Counted from the first letter of the stretch, positions 1-6,145 are shown. The stretch is 7,246 nucleotides of DNA from Bacteroidales bacterium (GCA_017882245.1 JADGPV010000168.1:1-7246); one strand, 5' to 3'. A program made the numbers and translations. Notes: generated from the sequence alone by a model not told the origin.

Positions 1-99
1 CTGTCTCCTGCTGATAAGGTCTCTGAAAGATACAAAAGAATTTTTTTTAGTTATGTTTGTGAATGGTTTTTACGGACTAAACATGGATTCTCAGCATAA
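1..99 (+). CDS. C-terminal tail of an unidentified upstream protein (5' end outside window)
   Basis: Frame 1 is open from the left edge to a TAA at 97-99 and gives 32 residues beginning LSPADKVSERYKRIFFSY and ending FLRTKHGFSA. The mix of basic and aromatic residues is plausible for the end of a real protein, for example an envelope-sugar enzyme or membrane protein, but no motif identifies it. It would overlap the following glycosyltransferase start by 17 nt (ATG at 83), as in a translationally coupled operon. Against it, frame 2, which is the glycosyltransferase frame, is also open to the left edge, so openness alone proves nothing. The call rests on amino-acid composition and on the tight overlap. 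Confidence 0.4.
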   Translation: MSPADKVSERYKRIFFSYVCEWFLRTKHGFSA

Positions 100-1228
100 C
101 AGGATAATTCACCTGGTAAGTTTTAACATCCCCTACCCACCTGACTACGGTGGTGTCATGGATGTCTTTTACAAGATATCTGCGCTAAAGAAACAGGGTG
201 TTGACATTATACTTCACTGCTTCAGCTACGGACGTTCGCATTCAAGAACGCTGGAACGTGAATGTCTTAAGGTTCATTACTATCGTCGCGATCTAAATCT
301 GTTCCATCTGTTCAGCAAGGAACCTTTTATAGTCCTTTCGCGCAGGGGCGATTCCCTTCTAAAGCATCTCCTGGCTGACACGCACCCGATAATATTCGAA
401 GGGCTGCATACCACCCACTTTCTTGGCCATCCTTCTCTCTCCGGACGGATGACAATGGTCAGAACACATAATATTGAACATATATATTACCGTAACCTGG
501 CTCACAATGAGAGAAATCCATTCAGAAGATATTTCTACAATGCTGAAGCCTGGAAGCTTGAGAGGTACGAGCCAAAACTGGCAATGGCATCATTGCTCCT
601 GACAATCTCTCCCGGCGATACTGAATATTTTTCTTCGAGATATGGCAATGCTCTTTTCGTTGGGCCCTTTCATCCCTCGAATGAATGTAAATTCACAGAC
701 GGAAAGGGTGATTATGTACTTCTTCACGGAGATTTTTCAACTTCCGAGAACAATGCAGAAGCCAGGTTCTTTTTGAGAGAGGTAATCCCCGGGTGGAAAT
801 ACAAGACAGTTATTTCCGGCAAGAAGCCTTCGGAAGAGCTGATGCATGATGCCTCATTGTTGAAGCATGTGAAAGTCATCCCGAATCCGTCTCTCGTACA
901 GATGAATGATCTTATAACCAATGCTCAGGTCTGTCTGCTTGATGCCTATCAGCCTTCAGGAATGAAGCTGAAGCTGATAAACGCACTATGCATGGGTCGG
1001 CATGTGATCGCATCGGCATCTGTTGTGGCCGGTACAAGCCTGGAAACCCTTTGCAGCATTGCTGCCAGACCGGATGAATGGAAAAGCCTGACTGACAAAT
1101 TCATGAATGAGGAGTTCACTGCAGAGATGAAGGAAAAACGTCAGCTCCTGCTCGGTGAGATTGCCAATAACAGTGTAAATGCAAAAAGGATTATTGAATC
1201 ACTAAGCAATAACAATAAGCGTCAGTAA
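83..1228 (+). CDS. Glycosyltransferase, GT4/GT-B-like, Bacteroidota type
   Basis: The 381-residue cytoplasmic protein has the two-domain GT-B look and probably moves a sugar from an activated nucleotide donor to an envelope glycan; donor and acceptor cannot be read from the sequence. The N-terminal domain opens with SFNIPYPPDYGG (13-24), the glycine-rich loop seen in GT4-like enzymes. RTHNIEH (127-133) closes the first domain, followed by an ExWKLERYE helix (155-163). In the C-terminal domain, SGMKLKLINAL (292-302) followed by GRHVIAS lies where the donor-binding EX7E segment of classical GT4 enzymes would be, but both glutamates are absent. There is no signal peptide or membrane helix. The ATG at 83 is chosen because the fold begins just after it; an in-frame ATG at 53 would add ten residues of no evident function. 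The gene probably follows the partial gene at 1-99 in one operon and converges on mltG with a 12-nt gap. Confidence 0.82.
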   Translation: MDSQHNRIIHLVSFNIPYPPDYGGVMDVFYKISALKKQGVDIILHCFSYGRSHSRTLERECLKVHYYRRDLNLFHLFSKEPFIVLSRRGDSLLKHLLADTHPIIFEGLHTTHFLGHPSLSGRMTMVRTHNIEHIYYRNLAHNERNPFRRYFYNAEAWKLERYEPKLAMASLLLTISPGDTEYFSSRYGNALFVGPFHPSNECKFTDGKGDYVLLHGDFSTSENNAEARFFLREVIPGWKYKTVISGKKPSEELMHDASLLKHVKVIPNPSLVQMNDLITNAQVCLLDAYQPSGMKLKLINALCMGRHVIASASVVAGTSLETLCSIAARPDEWKSLTDKFMNEEFTAEMKEKRQLLLGEIANNSVNAKRIIESLSNNNKRQ

Positions 1229-1240
1229 TACACCTGACAG

Positions 1241-2266
1241 CTACTTGTAAATCCTGCGCCTGTTAAGCTCCCGGCGATAGGCACTGGCATACCGGTTATG
1301 TTCAGCGAGGGTGCGGGAGAAGTGGTGATAACCCGAAAAATCAGCTTTCGCCACAAAATAAAGATAATCGTGCTTTTCTGCATTCAGGACAGCATCAATT
1401 GCTGGTTTGGAAGGGCACCGCACCGGTCCCGGCGGCAGACCCCTATATTTATAAGTGTTATATGGCGAGTCGGTTTCAAGATGTTCATCCAACACCCTGC
1501 GAATGTTGAAATCATTTACTGCAAACTTAACTGTGGGGTCAGCCTGCAACGGGATGCCCTGACGCAACCTGTTCAGATAAACACCTGCTATCCTTGGCCT
1601 CTCATCAGCTTTGACCACCTCTTCATCAATGATGGAGGCAAGAATTGAAACATCTACAGGTGTCAGGTTCTCTGCTTTAGCAAGATCCTTACGTTCATCG
1701 TTCCAGAAAGCTTTGTATTCCCTGAGCATGCGCCGATAGAAACCTTTTGGGTCCATATTCCAGTAAAGCTGGTATGTATCAGGCAGGAAGACAGAAATAA
1801 GTGTCGCATGAGTAAAACCATCTGCCGAGTAATTATTCTCATCAGCAAAGAACTGAGACAGCGATGCCGAGTCGGCTTCGATCTGTTTGCCTATCTTTCC
1901 TGCCAGCTCATCCAGAGTACGGATATTGTTCAAGGTTACATTCCCCGGAACTTGCTTCCCTGATCTTATTATATTCACAATATGGTTATTGCTCATTCGG
2001 GACTCAATCATATAAGAGCCTGGTTTAAATGACTGGCCGAGAGATTTCAGCCTTGCAGTGACAAGGAAAGTTCGCTCATTCCGGAGAGATCCGGAGCTTC
2101 TTAAAGTGTCAATGAGATCATTAAAAGTGGACGCTGATGGCAGGTATATCCTGCGGGCAGTATCAGCTTTAACATTTGATTTAAGGACAACTATCCATAA
2201 AAAACCAGCACCTGCCAGGCTTGCCGCCAGAACACCAAAGAACAGATACCTAATTAACTTTCTCAT
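1241..2266 (-). CDS. mltG: Endolytic peptidoglycan transglycosylase MltG (YceG-like)
   Basis: MltG cuts nascent glycan strands within the chain and is thought to help terminate peptidoglycan synthesis. The 341-residue protein has a short basic N-terminus, one membrane helix (about 6-28) and a periplasmic body. A LysM-like section covers roughly 38-105 (KPGSYMI at 81-87). The catalytic YceG domain contains FLPDTY (160-165), ASIIDEEV (210-217), QADPTVKFA (241-249), SPYNTYKYRGLPPGP (267-281) and YLYFVAK (301-307). Aligned by eye with E. coli MltG, E216 matches catalytic Glu218. Length fits the family. The start lies 11 nt after the cls stop, so both are probably on one transcript. The 3' end faces the glycosyltransferase across 12 nt with no convincing terminator. 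Confidence 0.95.
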   Translation of the reverse strand: MRKLIRYLFFGVLAASLAGAGFLWIVVLKSNVKADTARRIYLPSASTFNDLIDTLRSSGSLRNERTFLVTARLKSLGQSFKPGSYMIESRMSNNHIVNIIRSGKQVPGNVTLNNIRTLDELAGKIGKQIEADSASLSQFFADENNYSADGFTHATLISVFLPDTYQLYWNMDPKGFYRRMLREYKAFWNDERKDLAKAENLTPVDVSILASIIDEEVVKADERPRIAGVYLNRLRQGIPLQADPTVKFAVNDFNIRRVLDEHLETDSPYNTYKYRGLPPGPVRCPSKPAIDAVLNAEKHDYLYFVAKADFSGYHHFSRTLAEHNRYASAYRRELNRRRIYK

Positions 2267-2277
2267 CAGGACTCAAA

Positions 2278-3723
2278 TTAGTACAGGGGACCAAAGATGC
2301 GGGCAAGTGATTCCTTATATCTCTCCATCCTTCTCCTTTTCACCCATTCTGAAATGATTACCTCAGTGCAGTTCTTCAGGTCTTCGGAGAATACAGCGCC
2401 AAGCCTGGATGCAAAATCTTCGTCATAGATAAGGGCAGTGACTTCGAAATCAAGGTCAAAGCTTCGCACATCAACATTTGGAGAGCCTACAGATGAAAAA
2501 ACGCCATCAACAAGCAAGTATTTCGAGTGAATGAAACCTTTACCATACAGGTAAACCCTTACGCCGGCTTCCAGCAATTCTGAGATATAAGACCGGGTGT
2601 TCCAGTTAGTGAGGATAGAATCTGACTTTTCCGGGAAGATCATTCTCACATCAACACCGCTCAGGGCTGCTGTTTTAATTGCTGTAAGCATGCTCTCGTC
2701 AGGACTGAAGTATGGTGAGGTGAGGTATATTGACGACTTTGAGGTGGCAATAGCTGAAAAATATACCTGCATTATCGTTGCCCAATCGGTATCAGGACCG
2801 CTCGAAGCTACCTGCACCAGGCAGCGTTTGCCTGTCTTCCTGTTGATTTCAGGGGAGATGTCCGGTGTCAGCTCCTCTCCGCTGAGAAAATCCCAGTCTG
2901 CAATAAAAACCCTGTCAAGAGCTGCTACTGACTCACCCTCAAGCCTGAGGTGAGTATCAATCCAGGGTCCGAGATCAGGCAGACCATGGATATATTTATC
3001 TGCAATATTAATTCCTCCGACGAAGCCTGTCTTACCGTCTACTACAAGTATTTTGCGGTGGTTACGGTAATTCATCTTGCTTGAAAAGCTAGGGAAGCGT
3101 ACCGGCATGAAAGGGAAAATCTGAACACCTGCTGTGCGCATCTCCCTGAGATAGGCATTGTGTATGTTCCAGCTCCCTACATCATCATAAATGACCCTGA
3201 CCTTTACCCCTTCCTTTGCTTTTCGTTTCAGCAGTTCCTTGAACTCAGTGCCAAGATTATCAGGCTCAATACGATAAAACTCGAGATGGACATAATTCTC
3301 TGATGAAGCGATAGCTTCAAGCATGGCTGAGAAGGTTTCTCTTCCGTTAATAAGAAGTCTGATACTGTTGTCAACAGTGAGCAGCGACCTGTTGTTCTTA
3401 AGCATCAGGTGCATAAGGTGGGCCTTCGACCTTACCGCTTCACTCTCCTCAGCAAGTACAGCGGGAAGTGATGTCACTTGCAGGCTTATGTTGTCAGACA
3501 ATCTGCCTATGTCAGTCAGGCTTTTGCGCGTATATATCTTCTCTTTCCGGTAATTCCTTCCGAAGAACATATAAATGATCACACCGGCCACCGGAATAAA
3601 CAAAATTACGAGGAGCCAGGAAAGGGTTTTGACAGGATTCCCATTCTCAGTAACAATCATCAGGCAAACTGAGATAACTGTGAGCACCCACAATATTGCC
3701 AGCACATCCAGAAGCACTGTCAT
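2278..3723 (-). CDS. cls: Cardiolipin synthase (phospholipase D superfamily, ClsA-like)
   Basis: The enzyme joins two phosphatidylglycerol molecules into cardiolipin plus glycerol at the inner membrane. Numbered from the ATG at 3723, it has 481 residues. Two N-terminal membrane helices (about 5-25 and 33-55) form the PLDc_N region, with a WLLVILFIPVAG core ending in FFGRNYRK. Both HKD motifs are intact: HRKILVVDG (H222, K224, D229) followed by FVGGINIADKY, and HSKYLLVDG (H399, K401, D406) followed by GSPNVDVRSFDLDFE. Length and order fit bacterial Cls. An in-frame ATG at 3744 would add seven residues; 3723 is preferred because AGGA sits six nt upstream and the membrane helix begins immediately. 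It is the first gene of a probable cls-mltG operon, just downstream of the terminator at 3767-3806, so it needs its own promoter or read-through. Confidence 0.94.
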   Translation of the reverse strand: MTVLLDVLAILWVLTVISVCLMIVTENGNPVKTLSWLLVILFIPVAGVIIYMFFGRNYRKEKIYTRKSLTDIGRLSDNISLQVTSLPAVLAEESEAVRSKAHLMHLMLKNNRSLLTVDNSIRLLINGRETFSAMLEAIASSENYVHLEFYRIEPDNLGTEFKELLKRKAKEGVKVRVIYDDVGSWNIHNAYLREMRTAGVQIFPFMPVRFPSFSSKMNYRNHRKILVVDGKTGFVGGINIADKYIHGLPDLGPWIDTHLRLEGESVAALDRVFIADWDFLSGEELTPDISPEINRKTGKRCLVQVASSGPDTDWATIMQVYFSAIATSKSSIYLTSPYFSPDESMLTAIKTAALSGVDVRMIFPEKSDSILTNWNTRSYISELLEAGVRVYLYGKGFIHSKYLLVDGVFSSVGSPNVDVRSFDLDFEVTALIYDEDFASRLGAVFSEDLKNCTEVIISEWVKRRRMERYKESLARIFGPLY

Positions 3724-3766
3724 AATATTTCCTGTCAAGAGCATAAGTAACTGCTTTACTTATCTG

Positions 3767-3796
3767 TAAAAATAAAAAAACTCTTCCGCCTGACAA
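3767..3796 (-). promoter_or_regulatory. Possible cls promoter embedded in the terminator
   Basis: On the minus strand a TTG (3796-3794), at the edge of the terminator loop, is followed after 19 nt by TATTTTTA (3774-3767), a 7-of-8 match to the Bacteroidota -7 element TAnnTTTG. Spacing suits that sigma factor, and transcription would begin roughly 15-40 nt before either cls start. The match falls in an A/T run where chance matches are easy, so the call is weak, but no better promoter is visible in the 81 nt between the two genes. Confidence 0.25.
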
Positions 3797-3806
3797 CGGA
3801 AGAGTT
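3767..3806 (-). terminator. Intrinsic terminator of the outer-membrane protein gene
   Basis: A perfect 10-bp stem, AACTCTTCCG (3779-3788) with CGGAAGAGTT (3797-3806), closes an 8-nt loop. Read on the minus strand it is followed at once by TTTTTTTATTTTTA, a classic U-tract. It lies 19 nt beyond the stop of the gene at 3826-4437, whose transcript it should end. On the plus strand the stem is followed by only a short, weak T stretch, so it is essentially one-directional. Confidence 0.9.
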
Positions 3807-3825
3807 CATTTATGACATTATACGA

Positions 3826-4437
3826 TCAGAATATTAAGCCTGCTTGTATCAGAAGGGCACCTGTTCTGTCGTCAAGTGTAAAGGTTTCACCACCGATGGT
3901 TATCTTGTCGCCAAACTGGTTCAGGTTACCTTCATATCTTAAATCCAGCGTCAGTTTATTAAACAGGTCAATTCCAACACCTGCCTGGTAGCCGAATGTG
4001 GCCCTCTTGTAGGTCGCTCCCTGAATTATTTCTTTTGGGTCGCTTATCAGAACTGATGCAGCCGGACCGGCATTTATTCTCAGGAATGCCAGTTTAAACC
4101 CCAGTAAAACAGGAATGTTGAGTTTATTGAACTTCTGGTTATAAATGACCGGAACTCCGCCTGCTTCAACGTCATCATAAGTGACAGAATTTGTGGCTGT
4201 GGCAAGAAGCAGTTCAGGTTGTAGGTAAAAGCCTAAAAAAGAAGCTCTCATAAACACTCCTCCCTGGGCTCCCCATTCTGCTGTCTTAAGGTTCTGAATA
4301 GTCACAGTAGTGTTTTTGAATGTCTGATTTGTAAATGTAAAGTCAGTGCTTGCTCCTGCTTTAATACCGAAATGAATCTGTGAAAAAAGAGGTGAAGCAA
4401 GCATAATTGCAAACATAACAACCAGGATCTTTTTCAT
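3826..4437 (-). CDS. Outer-membrane beta-barrel protein (porin-like, PorT/OMP_b-brl type)
   Basis: The 203-residue protein starts with a clear Sec signal peptide (MKK, a hydrophobic stretch to about 17, then LFSQ, with cleavage likely near 20). The mature protein begins IHFGIKAGAS, typical of Bacteroidota single-domain barrels. It alternates hydrophobic and polar residues in short strands rich in Gly, Thr and aromatics, such as GFYLQPELLLATAT, LNIPVLLGFKLAFLRINAG and LTLDLRYEGNL. It ends LLIQAGLIF, with a terminal Phe as expected for insertion by the BAM machinery. An eight-stranded barrel is plausible for this length. Cargo or function cannot be read. It is transcribed alone: a candidate promoter lies upstream and a strong terminator downstream. 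The ATG at 4437 is supported by the signal peptide. Confidence 0.85.
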   Translation of the reverse strand: MKKILVVMFAIMLASPLFSQIHFGIKAGASTDFTFTNQTFKNTTVTIQNLKTAEWGAQGGVFMRASFLGFYLQPELLLATATNSVTYDDVEAGGVPVIYNQKFNKLNIPVLLGFKLAFLRINAGPAASVLISDPKEIIQGATYKRATFGYQAGVGIDLFNKLTLDLRYEGNLNQFGDKITIGGETFTLDDRTGALLIQAGLIF

Positions 4438-4484
4438 TTTTGTCTTTTTTAGTTAATAGTACAGGATTGTAAAATGATAAACGT

Positions 4485-4518
4485 CAAAAAGTATCAAAAG
4501 GTTGCACGGATTGACAAA
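4485..4518 (-). promoter_or_regulatory. Candidate promoter for the outer-membrane protein gene
   Basis: On the minus strand TTTG (4518-4515) is followed after 21 nt by TACTTTTTG (4493-4485), which resembles the Bacteroidota -33 TTTG and -7 TAnnTTTG pair but has one extra base inside the -7 element. Predicted transcription would begin about 40 nt before the ATG at 4437. Position is right, being the only space between this gene and the one upstream; the match is imperfect and A/T-rich. Confidence 0.35.
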
Positions 4519-4533
4519 AAAGGCTTGTTTATT

Positions 4534-5064
4534 TCACTTTTTTGCCAGTTCTGAGAAGATTATCTCCTTCATTTTGTCAAATTCATCGCGCTCAAAGAGG
4601 CGTGTAAGAAAAATGATTTTGCCTTTCCTGTCAATTATTACATTTCGCGTAACACCTGACTCCTTCAGGGAGTAAAGAGCAAAGATTTCAGCACCGGGGT
4701 CGAGAGCGAGAGGATATGTTATTTTCATGTCGTCCCTGAATTTCAGCACCTTTTCCCCGGGTTCACCGCGGTCTATTCCAATTAAGGCCAGGTCTTTTAT
4801 TTTTCCCGGTAACCATATTTCACTCTCGATAAATGGCATCTCCTTGCGGCAAACACTGCACCAGCTGGCAGTGAACTGCAGCATGACAACTTTCCCTCGC
4901 AGGTCTGAGAGCTTGTAGGTCCTGCCCCCTGCCTCCATGATGGGAAAATCAGGAGCTGTATCACCTACCTTAATAATATATCCATTCTCATAGGCCTTCT
5001 GTTTCTGAGAGAAAGCTGCAAATGCAATCAACGATACCGCAACAACTATTATCAGTCTTTTCAT
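4534..5064 (-). CDS. Secreted thioredoxin-like protein (TlpA/AhpC-TSA redoxin family)
   Basis: The 176-residue protein has a Sec signal peptide (MKR, hydrophobic to about 17, AFSQ) and should act in the periplasm as a thiol-disulfide reductase; its partner is unknown. The redoxin fold is clear: GDTAPDFPI (34-42), LSDLRGKVVMLQFTASWC (52-69), the active site C69-S-V-C72 followed by RKEMPF, a GIDRGEPGEKV insertion (96-106), then YPLALDPG and NVIIDRKGKI (141-150). Two points differ from textbook TlpA/ResA: the dipeptide between the cysteines is Ser-Val, without the usual Pro, and the position of the conserved cis-proline before the NVIID strand appears to be Thr139. With both cysteines present it is probably still redox-active. 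A peroxiredoxin role is less likely because the CxxC looks thioredoxin-like. It has its own upstream -7 element. Confidence 0.85.
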   Translation of the reverse strand: MKRLIIVVAVSLIAFAAFSQKQKAYENGYIIKVGDTAPDFPIMEAGGRTYKLSDLRGKVVMLQFTASWCSVCRKEMPFIESEIWLPGKIKDLALIGIDRGEPGEKVLKFRDDMKITYPLALDPGAEIFALYSLKESGVTRNVIIDRKGKIIFLTRLFERDEFDKMKEIIFSELAKK

Positions 5065-5084
5065 TTGTGTGCTTTAAAGTTTCG

Positions 5085-5092
5085 CAAAAATA
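5085..5092 (-). promoter_or_regulatory. Bacteroidota -7 promoter element for the thioredoxin-like gene
   Basis: The minus strand reads TATTTTTG followed by CG, a perfect match to TAnnTTTG, about 20 nt before the ATG at 5064. Transcription would start roughly 15 nt before the ATG. No good TTG is seen 19-21 nt further upstream, so the -33 element is weak or absent. Confidence 0.55.
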
Positions 5093-5171
5093 CGGTTTTG
5101 TCAGACATCTGCTATTGGTTATCTGTTGTCGGTTCGGTTGACGGGAATGTCAAAATTCAATCCTTAATACA

Positions 5172-5206
5172 TAATTCTTAATTCTTAATTCTTAATTCTT
5201 AATTCA
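5172..5206. repeat. 7-bp tandem repeat TAATTCT, five units
   Basis: Four exact copies of TAATTCT (5172-5178, 5179-5185, 5186-5192, 5193-5199) are followed by a fifth, TAATTCA (5200-5206). The array ends four bases before the stop codon of the zinc-ribbon gene, so it sits just behind that gene and within the 146-nt spacer upstream of the thioredoxin-like gene. Similar A/T heptamer runs are, from memory, frequent between genes in this phylum. It could vary in copy number by slippage. Apart from it and the -7 element at 5085-5092, I see nothing defined in 5065-5210. Confidence 0.85.
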
Positions 5207-5210
5207 GATC

Positions 5211-5621
5211 TCATGCCTCATCTGCCTCCGGTTCAATCTCCAGATAGTTGCTGCTCTTCTGAAGCTCCAGGTAGCCCTTTCCTGATTCCCTGAACCCGTA
5301 CTCGAAACAGTATGACCATCTTAGTCCTTCCTTCGTTTCGACGAGGTGGGTAAAAAAAGTGAAATTATAACCCTGTGCGATCAGGGCATCACGGTGAATG
5401 CGATGGTGGCCGTCGTCAAACAGGTCAGAAAGGATCCTTCGGTTTCGCCTCAGCTGGGCATGAACATTCCGAACATAATTATTCTGGTCACGGTTAAGAC
5501 GGTTGTTGTAATTGTTGCGGCACTGGTCGGAGCAGAATTTTTTATCAGACCGGCCTAGAAGTTTAGCTCCGCAGTCAAGACATACTCTTTCCACAGCGTA
5601 ATGTTTTGATAAAGTTAACAA
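5211..5621 (-). CDS. Small zinc-ribbon protein, Bacteroidota-type, function unknown
   Basis: This cytoplasmic protein of about 136 residues carries one Cys4 zinc site: C14-x2-C17-x12-C30-x3-C34, in the signature GRSDKKFCSDQCRNNYNNR. An Asn/Arg-rich basic stretch (about 35-63) follows, suited to nucleic-acid contact. The C-terminal half (GYNFTFFTHL, then an aromatic WSYCFEYGF strand) looks like a small compact domain, and the end is acidic. I recall similar proteins in Bacteroidota genomes annotated only as hypothetical; no function is claimed. Start choice is uncertain: no ATG exists in frame, the frame being open upstream only to a TAA at 5670-5672. TTG at 5621 gives 136 residues; GTG at 5594 would give 127, beginning right before the zinc site. 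It is divergent from ssb. Confidence 0.75.
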   Translation of the reverse strand: MLTLSKHYAVERVCLDCGAKLLGRSDKKFCSDQCRNNYNNRLNRDQNNYVRNVHAQLRRNRRILSDLFDDGHHRIHRDALIAQGYNFTFFTHLVETKEGLRWSYCFEYGFRESGKGYLELQKSSNYLEIEPEADEA

Positions 5622-5670
5622 AAAACGTTTACAAACGAATATAAACGACTGAGAAATGAATAGAAATGAT
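5621..5670. repeat. Five A-tracts phased at 10 bp, in the divergent intergenic region
   Basis: AAACG occurs at 5623, 5633 and 5643, exactly 10 bp apart. It is followed by GAAATGA at 5653 and 5663, again 10 bp apart and in the same phase. The result is five A-tracts of 3-5 bases on one helical face next to the probable start of the zinc-ribbon gene and upstream of ssb. Phased A-tracts are known to curve DNA, so this may be a bent regulatory region or a stacked operator. The rest of the 125-nt spacer holds only the ssb promoter element. Confidence 0.5.
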
Positions 5671-5700
5671 TAATAACCGAATGATGTGTCAGAGAGGGTG

Positions 5701-5708
5701 CACCTTTG
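5701..5708 (+). promoter_or_regulatory. Candidate -7 promoter element of ssb
   Basis: CACCTTTG matches TAnnTTTG at seven of eight positions and lies 38 nt before the ssb ATG, predicting a leader of about 30 nt. No TTG occurs at the expected -33 distance. The leader is A/T-rich and contains no clear Shine-Dalgarno sequence, as is usual in this phylum. Confidence 0.45.
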
Positions 5709-5746
5709 TATCGTTAACAGCATTATTAACCTAATAACTAAGTATC

Positions 5747-6109
5747 ATGAATGCATTAAGAAACAGGGTTCAGCTGATCGGAAATGTCGGTCATGAACCG
5801 GAAATCAAGACGCTTGACAGCGGCAAGAAAGTGGCAAAATTCACGCTGGCCACAAATGAGAACTTCAAGAGTGCAGATGGCACCAAAACCGAGGAGACAG
5901 TCTGGCATTCCGTCGTTGCATGGAACGGGCTGGCAGAGCTCTCTTCAAAGTACCTTAAGAAAGGCAAACAGGTCTGTATCGAGGGGCGCATCAGCTATCG
6001 TACCTACACTGACAAGAACGGAGTGACGAAGAACACTACCGAGATCATCGCTTCAGATCTGATGCTTCTCAGCTCGCCGAGGACAAAGGCAGAAAAAGAA
6101 ATTGCCTGA
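5747..6109 (+). CDS. ssb: Single-stranded DNA-binding protein, short form without acidic tail
   Basis: The protein binds and protects single-stranded DNA during replication, repair and recombination. Its 120 residues are almost entirely one OB fold: NRVQLIGNVGHEPEIKTL (6-23), KVAKFTLATNE (28-38), the aromatic strand VWHSVVAWNG (52-61, with W53 and W59), YLKKGKQVCIEGRI (69-82), and the last strand TEIIASDLMLL (98-108). The protein ends PRTKAEKEIA, with no Gly/Gln-rich linker and no DDDIPF-like acidic tip, the part through which standard bacterial SSBs recruit partner proteins. The stop is a plain TGA and no tail is seen just after it, so this looks like a genuinely short SSB, perhaps a second copy beside a full-length one elsewhere. 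The ATG at 5747 fits the conserved N-terminus. It is divergent from the zinc-ribbon gene and convergent with iorB. Confidence 0.93.
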   Translation: MNALRNRVQLIGNVGHEPEIKTLDSGKKVAKFTLATNENFKSADGTKTEETVWHSVVAWNGLAELSSKYLKKGKQVCIEGRISYRTYTDKNGVTKNTTEIIASDLMLLSSPRTKAEKEIA

Positions 6110-6145
6110 GGAAACAGGGCAGGTGTGGAATATCGTTTCCGTGTG

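Noticed and set aside
1221..1238. Small inverted repeat GTCAG/CTGAC between the convergent glycosyltransferase and mltG stops.
   Set aside because: The stem is only 5 bp with an 8-nt loop and no U-tract on either strand, too weak to call a terminator.
1298..1648. 116-residue plus-strand frame inside mltG.
   Set aside because: It is antisense to the conserved catalytic part of MltG, has no recognisable motif and has the composition of a shadow frame.
2597..2953. 118-residue plus-strand frame inside cls.
   Set aside because: It is antisense to the region between the two HKD motifs of cardiolipin synthase, and no independent feature supports it.
4516..4546. Minus-strand hairpin CAAAAAAG...CTTTTTTG spanning the stop of the thioredoxin-like gene.
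   Set aside because: The stem is nearly all A-T with a 14-nt loop and overlaps the stop codon. It is more likely chance pairing in A/T-rich sequence, although a weak terminator cannot be excluded.
5346..5558. 70-residue plus-strand frame with a hydrophobic stretch, opposite the zinc-ribbon gene, resembling a small membrane protein.
   Set aside because: It lies wholly antisense to a gene with a clear Cys4 motif. The hydrophobic run arises from antisense reading of Asn/Arg-rich codons, and no promoter or start signal supports it.
5713..5730. GTTAA...TTAAC inverted repeat in the ssb leader, considered as an operator or leader hairpin.
   Set aside because: Five mostly A-T pairs are expected often by chance in such sequence, and nothing else supports a function.
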